Part shown: piece after piece, positions 5,630 through 9,385 of the stretch
Layout of the letters: every line of letters begins with the position of its first letter
Numbering within the stretch: the stretch's first letter is position 1
Assembly (NCBI GenBank): GCA_021813195.1
Contig: JAKALI010000121.1
Coordinates: forward strand, 1-9,385
DNA: 9,385 nt
From: Pseudomonadota bacterium
Lineage (GTDB): Bacteria > Pseudomonadota > Alphaproteobacteria > Rhizobiales > Hyphomicrobiaceae
Direction of reading: 5' to 3'
Position numbers and translations under genes: made by a program
The notes under the pieces: generated by a model
Told to the model about the DNA's origin: nothing
The model's input: only the letters and a program-made list of their open reading frames with translations
Database searches by the model: none

Positions 5630-6631
5630 TTAATGCCGCTTAATGCCGGCGCGTTGTACAACCTCCGTCCATTGCGCCACATTCGCTTTAATTTGCGCGC
5701 GCAAGGCGTCGGGCGTCATCGGGCTGGCGTCCATCCCCGCCTTCTGCGCAAACTGCTGGACCTTTGAAGCTGCAAGCGCATTCGCTATTGCTGCATGAAG
5801 CAATTTCACGATCTCGTTCGGTGTACCGGAGCGCACCGCCAGCCCGTTCCAGCTCGTGACATCGTAATCCCTCACACCACTCTCCATCAGGGTTGGCACG
5901 TCGGGAAGATTGGTGGCGCGCGTCTTGCCGGTGGTGGCAAGAACTTTCATCTGCTTGTTGAGAACCAGAGGCTGTAATCCGGCAAAATACTCGAACGCCG
6001 CCTGCACATCCCCTCGCAGCACCGCGCTCGCCAGTTCCGGCGTGGTCTTATAGGGAATGACCGTTACGTTGATGCCAGTACGAAGACGAAACAATTCGGC
6101 CGCCAAGTTTTGTGTACTGCCCGCATTGATCGTTCCGATATTGAGCGTGCCGGGCTTTGCCTTGGCTGCGGCGATAAAATCCGCAACCGATTTAAACGGC
6201 GATTTTGCGCTGGTCACCATCGTCAAGCCATAGGACGCGGTGGTGGAAACCGGCTGGACGTCTTTTTCGATGTCATAGGGAAGATGCCGGAACAGCGCTT
6301 TCGCAATGGTCAGCCCGCCACCGATCATGACCATGGTGTAGCCGTCCGGCGGTGATTGGAGCGCGGCTTCGAGTCCAACAACGCCGCCGGCTCCCGGCCT
6401 GTTCTCGATATAGAATTGCTTTCCGAAATGGTTGCTTAGCTGCTCGGCAACCAAACGCATCGTTACGTCGGCAATGCCGCCGGGGCCATATGGGACGACA
6501 ATACGGACGGGTTTAGTCGGATAGCTCGTTGCGGCCGCCGCGGGCTGACTGGTGATGAGGGATGCGAGCAGGACAAATCCGAGCCCCAAACACCACATTC
6601 TGCGTGCACTCGCCCTGATCGAAATGTGCAT
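5630..6631 (-). CDS. Bug/TTT-family periplasmic solute-binding protein
   Basis: Extracytoplasmic binding protein of the Bug (Bordetella uptake gene)/tripartite tricarboxylate transporter family, which binds small carboxylates in the periplasm. The 333-aa length is typical. Seen: a signal peptide with Arg10-Arg11, hydrophobic core about 13-27 and a signal-peptidase I site near AAA-ATS (about residue 34); YPTKPVRIVVPYGPGGIAD (37-55), which opens nearly every Bug protein; ENRPGAGG (76-83); and DGYT (96-99). The start has a strong GGAGG six bases upstream. It lies 81 bp downstream of the Pht5-like gene on the same strand, so co-transcription is likely. No membrane subunits (TctA/TctB) are in the window, the common orphan situation for this expanded family; the protein must share a distant transporter or act as a sensor. 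The ligand cannot be read from sequence. Confidence 0.93.
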   Translation of the reverse strand: MHISIRASARRMWCLGLGFVLLASLITSQPAAAATSYPTKPVRIVVPYGPGGIADVTMRLVAEQLSNHFGKQFYIENRPGAGGVVGLEAALQSPPDGYTMVMIGGGLTIAKALFRHLPYDIEKDVQPVSTTASYGLTMVTSAKSPFKSVADFIAAAKAKPGTLNIGTINAGSTQNLAAELFRLRTGINVTVIPYKTTPELASAVLRGDVQAAFEYFAGLQPLVLNKQMKVLATTGKTRATNLPDVPTLMESGVRDYDVTSWNGLAVRSGTPNEIVKLLHAAIANALAASKVQQFAQKAGMDASPMTPDALRAQIKANVAQWTEVVQRAGIKRH

Positions 6632-6712
6632 GCCTTTCCTCCCTGGCTTTTCAAACTGACTTCTGTGCGTTTTTCAACATGGATCGTGTGATAAGCAGCC
6701 TCCGCCTACGGC

Positions 6713-7585
6713 TCATAGGTCGTCCAAAATGGCGTGCGTCGGCGCGAATACGTCTTCGATGCGGAGCTGCTTTGGGAAAAGTCGTTGCTGCCGGCAGTAG
6801 TCGAGCAGCAACTCAAGCGCTGGCCGGTGCGCTTCGATTCCGATGAGCGATCCTGCAGGCGCCACGCGCTTTAGGGTCTGCCACAGCTCCCGCACAGCCA
6901 CCCGATGCTGCTCGGCGAGATCTTTGCGGATCATGAGCATATGATTGACCGGCACAACCCCATATTTTTCGAACCAGCCCCGGGCGGCTTCGTCGGGTTG
7001 CGCAATCACCGGCACAAAATCGGGGTCGTCCGGCAGATCGTTGCCGAGAATCGCAGCGTCAATCTCGCCGCGGCGAAGCAATTCCGGCAGACTCGGGCCG
7101 TCGGGCGCGCGCTCGACCCAGGTCGGATCGCGATATTCGGCGACGTGCGCGCCTTCCTGTGTAACCCATCGCACCGATTCTGGCGCAACGCCGTAATCGT
7201 TCTGCAAGATACCGCGGAGCCAGACCCCCGTCGTTTGCGTATAGGCTCTTACGCCGACGCTTCGGCCGACGAGGTCGCCGGGCCGTACTGGTCGTTCCGA
7301 GCGCATGGTAATCAAGCAGCGATGCTGGAAGCGTGATGCGACGGTGATGGGGAGAAGGATCAGAGGCTTATCGTATGCGAGGGCCTGCAATGCCGTCACG
7401 ATGGCCATCTCGCACAAATCAAACTTCTGCTCGCGGGCCATCGGGGCAAAGGCGCGATGAATGGGCGACACTTCGGTAAAGACGAGCGTAAAATGTTTGG
7501 CCGTTGCCGCAGCACCCTGCAACAGATCGCGCCAGAGTCGCGCGCCAAGTACAGTTGAAAACCGGAGTTGCGGTGAAGAGCTCAT
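6713..7585 (-). CDS. Pht5-like protein (4,5-dihydroxyphthalate decarboxylase family, PBP2 fold)
   Basis: A 290-aa protein resembling 4,5-dihydroxyphthalate decarboxylase (Pht5) and its relatives, which have a type 2 periplasmic-binding-protein fold. Characteristic stretches: FAPMAREQKFDLCEMAIVTALQALAYDKPLILLPI (46-80), GDLVGRSVGVRAYTQTTGVWLRGILQNDYG (103-132), HVAEYRDP (147-154), and LLRRGEIDAAILG (169-181). There is no signal peptide, which fits a cytoplasmic protein rather than a transport component. It is somewhat shorter than Pht5 proteins as I recall them (about 330). The ATG overlaps the amidohydrolase stop by 4 bp (ATGA). Many relatives are annotated either as decarboxylases or as ABC substrate-binding proteins; the actual reaction is unproven. 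With the amidohydrolase and a carboxylate-binding protein beside it, a role in catabolism of an aromatic or cyclic carboxylate is reasonable. Confidence 0.8.
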   Translation of the reverse strand: MSSSPQLRFSTVLGARLWRDLLQGAAATAKHFTLVFTEVSPIHRAFAPMAREQKFDLCEMAIVTALQALAYDKPLILLPITVASRFQHRCLITMRSERPVRPGDLVGRSVGVRAYTQTTGVWLRGILQNDYGVAPESVRWVTQEGAHVAEYRDPTWVERAPDGPSLPELLRRGEIDAAILGNDLPDDPDFVPVIAQPDEAARGWFEKYGVVPVNHMLMIRKDLAEQHRVAVRELWQTLKRVAPAGSLIGIEAHRPALELLLDYCRQQRLFPKQLRIEDVFAPTHAILDDL

Positions 7586-8469
7586 GTGCGGTTCCTGGTA
7601 TTGCCGTCCAGGCTTGGATAGAGCCGGCGCGCGGTGCCCCCAAAAATCGCGTCACGATCATGGGCGTCAAGACAAGAAAGCGCCTCTCGTGCCTCGTCGA
7701 CGAGCCGGGCCATCGGCCCCTCGTGCGCCGGGAAATTGGAGCCCCATGCAATGCGGTCGGAGCCGAAGGCCGCTACCAGGCGCGGAAAGAACTCGTCCGG
7801 GCGAGACAGCCCAGCGGCTGACTCTTCAACCGTCCGGGTCGTCAGCTTGAGGTATAGATTGGGATATGCGGCAAGTTCGAACAACCACGCGGCCGACATA
7901 TAAGGAGGCCCGTCCGACAGGTTCACCCGCCCCAAATGATCGAGCACGACCGGCGCCTTCGGAAATCGTTCGAGCAGCGTGCGCAAATCGCCCGCTCCTT
8001 CGGGCCGCATCTGTACGCAGACTGGCATACCCAGCGCTTCAGCGCGTTCCCAAACCGGAAAGGTCTTCGAGTCCGCCAGCCAGCCGGCCTGCCCCGGGCT
8101 GGTGCTGCCGGTCGTAAAGAGACGCAGGCCTGTCAGACCGACCGCCGCCCAGCGATCGAATTGCGCACCGGCATCGGTTGCCAGCATATCGATCGAGAAA
8201 ACACCTGCGAAACGGTGCGGGTAGCGCTTCACGCAATCGGCAACATAGGAGTTGTCGTAACCATAGGCTGTCGACGCATGAACGAGCGCGGCCTTGGCAA
8301 CGCCGGCCTCGTCCATCGCGGCCAGCAGCTGCTCCGCACTGGTAGGGCGCGTGCGCGACCAGTCCGATTGTTTCCCGCCGAGTGGCGCGAGGGGGAACCG
8401 CGCGAAATCGGGTGAGATCGCGTGGGTATGAATATCAATCGCCGCCATGACTGGAATGCCCCGAGGCAT
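7582..8469 (-). CDS. Amidohydrolase_2-family TIM-barrel hydrolase (COG3618-like)
   Basis: Predicted cytoplasmic hydrolase or lactonase of the group containing 2-pyrone-4,6-dicarboxylate lactonase and related dicarboxylate-processing enzymes. From the ATG at 8469 the protein is 295 aa, a normal length. Seen: metal motif HTH (H14, H16) in IDIHTHAI, VLVH-like strand ALVHAS (61-66), GLRLF (114-118), VVLDHLGR (174-181) with His178, and WGSNFPAHEG (242-251) at the end of strand 8. In the family this last position is normally Asp (GSD/GTD), the metal ligand or general base; here it is Asn245. Start choice: ATG 8469 has AAGGA ten bases upstream. A GTG at 8496 would add nine residues and an ATG at 8448 would remove seven. 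First gene of a unit with the Pht5-like and binding-protein genes, divergent from the LysR gene. The substrate is unknown. Confidence 0.87.
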   Translation of the reverse strand: MPRGIPVMAAIDIHTHAISPDFARFPLAPLGGKQSDWSRTRPTSAEQLLAAMDEAGVAKAALVHASTAYGYDNSYVADCVKRYPHRFAGVFSIDMLATDAGAQFDRWAAVGLTGLRLFTTGSTSPGQAGWLADSKTFPVWERAEALGMPVCVQMRPEGAGDLRTLLERFPKAPVVLDHLGRVNLSDGPPYMSAAWLFELAAYPNLYLKLTTRTVEESAAGLSRPDEFFPRLVAAFGSDRIAWGSNFPAHEGPMARLVDEAREALSCLDAHDRDAIFGGTARRLYPSLDGNTRNRT

Positions 8470-8563
8470 ATTGTTGTGATCCTTCAAATGGAGCACATTC
8501 TCGCGGTAAATGCGGTATGAATAGCTTACCTTCAGCCATAGGTTTCAGCTAAGGGCATAAGCG
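8470..8563. promoter_or_regulatory. Divergent promoter/operator region between amidohydrolase and LysR-type genes
   Basis: Ninety-four bases separate the two divergent starts, the usual place for a LysR-type regulator to bind and control both directions. Visible elements are GGTAA (8505-8509) and its inverted copy TTACC (8526-8530), 16 bp apart; a direct GCGGTA repeat at 8503 and 8512; and a TTCAGC repeat at 8531 and 8544. No clean T-N11-A LysR box or convincing -35/-10 pair was found, so the regulatory role is inferred mainly from position. Confidence 0.45.
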
Positions 8564-9385
8564 GTGACGAGTTCGACAAAGCGGTTCCCTAAACTGGCGC
8601 AATTGCGGGCCTTTAACGGGGTTGCAGTGGCCGGGGCCATGACGAGCGCGGCCGGTCAGCTTCGCTTAACGCAGCCGGCGATCACCCGGTCTATCGTCGC
8701 GCTTGAGCGAGAACTCCGCGTCACCTTGCTGCAGCGCACACGTCGCGGCAGCTTCCTGACTGGAGAGGGCCGCGTTTTCGGGCGCCGGGTCAACCGAGCT
8801 TTCGAACAAATCAATGCCGCGCTGGGTTTGGCTCTCGGGTTGTCACCGACCAGCGATACGGTTGCCCGTGTTGCTCGCAAGATTGGCGATCCTCATGTCC
8901 GCTGCCTGGTCGCGATTTCCTAGGCCGGAACATTTCGCAGGGCAGCGGCGGCACTCAGCATCTCGGAGCCCAGTTTGCACCGGCCGGCTCGGAGTTTCGA
9001 ACGATTGATCGGCGTATCGCTGTTCCGGCGAACACCGGATGGCCTCACTCTCTCGCCGTTGGGCGCGGATCTCACGCGACGACTGGCTATCGCCATGACG
9101 GAAATCAGGGCGGGCCTCGATGAACTCGCTTATCGCGCCGGCATCGCGCAGACACACATGACGGCCGGCGTCCTTCCGCTGGCGCCGAAAAAATGGTTGG
9201 CGGTCGCAATCGAGCAACTGCTGACACACTATCCGCACACGAAAGTGACGATTCTAGAGGCCCGCTATGATGAATTACTGCGCGGACTGCGGGCGGGTGA
9301 CATCGACTTCATCTTCGGCGCGGTCCGTGGGACTTCCCCGTTTGAGGACGCGACTCAGAAGCCGTTATTCGATGACCCGTATGCA
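8564..9385 (+). pseudogene. LysR-type regulator with tandem HTH domains, interrupted by an in-frame amber codon; runs off the right edge
   Basis: GTG start at 8564 with AAGGG eight bases upstream. Residues 11-70 form a standard LysR winged HTH (LRAFNGVAVAGAMTSAAGQL...TQPAITRSIVALERELRVTLLQRT) followed by a linker helix. A second LysR-type N-terminus begins at about 105 (ARKIGDPHVRCLVAIS), then TAG at codon 120 (8921-8923). In the same frame it continues AGTFRRAAAALSISEPSLHR (121-140), then the wing SLFRRTPDGLTLSPLG (152-167). From about 197 comes a substrate-binding domain (ILEARYDELLRGLRAGDIDFIFGAVR, 230-255), open to the last base. The reading frame is intact apart from this one codon, so a single substitution (for example GAG to TAG) explains it. 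Translation stopping there would give a 119-aa protein with only the first HTH. LysR proteins with two HTH domains exist; here the effector domain would be lost. It is divergent from the amidohydrolase cluster, its probable target. Confidence 0.85.
8921..8923 (+). other. In-frame amber (TAG) codon inside the second HTH of the LysR-type gene
   Basis: TAG sits between VAIS and AGTF. The equivalent position in LysR helix-turn-helix domains is usually Glu or a similar residue (as in VAIAEHGSF), reachable by GAG to TAG. No frameshift is needed: coding character and family motifs resume immediately after it in the same frame. Either a genuine nonsense mutation or a base-call error. Confidence 0.85.

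Noticed and set aside
5458..5643. 61-codon Arg-rich plus-strand open frame
   Set aside because: Arg/Ser-rich composition typical of a chance frame in GC-rich DNA, no ribosome binding site, and it runs into the 3' end of the solute-binding protein gene.
8880..8925. Frameshift as the explanation for the broken LysR-type gene
   Set aside because: Codon-by-codon reading shows the downstream motifs in the same frame as the upstream ones; only the TAG codon interrupts.
8843..9238. 131-codon minus-strand open frame at the right edge
   Set aside because: It is the antisense of the LysR-type gene, whose HTH and effector-domain motifs on the plus strand are unmistakable despite the amber codon.
1..9385. 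CRISPR array, insertion sequence, tRNA or rRNA
   Set aside because: No regularly spaced repeats, transposase motifs, terminal inverted repeats, or cloverleaf/rRNA sequences were seen on either strand.

Overview
This is a GC-rich bacterial window with short intergenic gaps, ATGA/GTGA gene overlaps and proteobacterial gene families. A Bug/TTT-type solute-binding protein, a Pht5-like protein, an ancestral-type 2-oxoacid dehydrogenase operon and a perfect FNR/FixK-type box together suggest an alphaproteobacterium, possibly Hyphomicrobiales (Bradyrhizobium/Rhodopseudomonas/Xanthobacteraceae-like). The taxonomic placement is inference only. All intact genes are on the minus strand; the one plus-strand gene is a LysR-type regulator at the right edge.

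Left edge (1-680): two small overlapping minus-strand genes, a 78-aa protein resembling HicA-family (dsRBD-like) toxins and an unrecognised 98-aa protein. A third frame may start at the left border. Upstream of the pair lies a perfect 14-bp TTGAT-N4-ATCAA palindrome, the recognition sequence of FNR/Anr/FixK regulators.

Centre left (680-4930): a four-gene operon, transcribed right to left: 2-oxoacid dehydrogenase E1-alpha, E1-beta, lipoyl E2, and a Glu/Leu/Phe/Val-family amino-acid dehydrogenase. The first three overlap by 4 bp and the fourth follows after 14 bp. The simplest reading is oxidative deamination of branched-chain (or similar hydrophobic) amino acids to 2-oxoacids, then conversion to acyl-CoA by a branched-chain 2-oxoacid dehydrogenase complex. 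The E3 subunit is not present and must come from elsewhere. The E2 active-site motif reads HxxxTG instead of HxxxDG.

Middle (about 5018-5629): roughly 600 bp without a convincing gene. It contains the presumed promoter of the dehydrogenase operon, a 12-codon leader-like frame with a good ribosome binding site, and several short palindromes and repeats.

Right (5630-9385): a second minus-strand cluster of a TIM-barrel amidohydrolase, a Pht5-like (4,5-dihydroxyphthalate decarboxylase/PBP2-fold) protein, and a secreted Bug-family solute-binding protein, read divergently from a LysR-type regulator. This looks like a small uptake-and-catabolism cluster for an unknown, probably aromatic or cyclic, carboxylate. 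The LysR gene encodes two successive helix-turn-helix domains and is interrupted by a single in-frame amber codon inside the second one. Reading continues in the same frame to the window end, so it is a recent nonsense mutation, a sequencing error or an unusual readthrough case.
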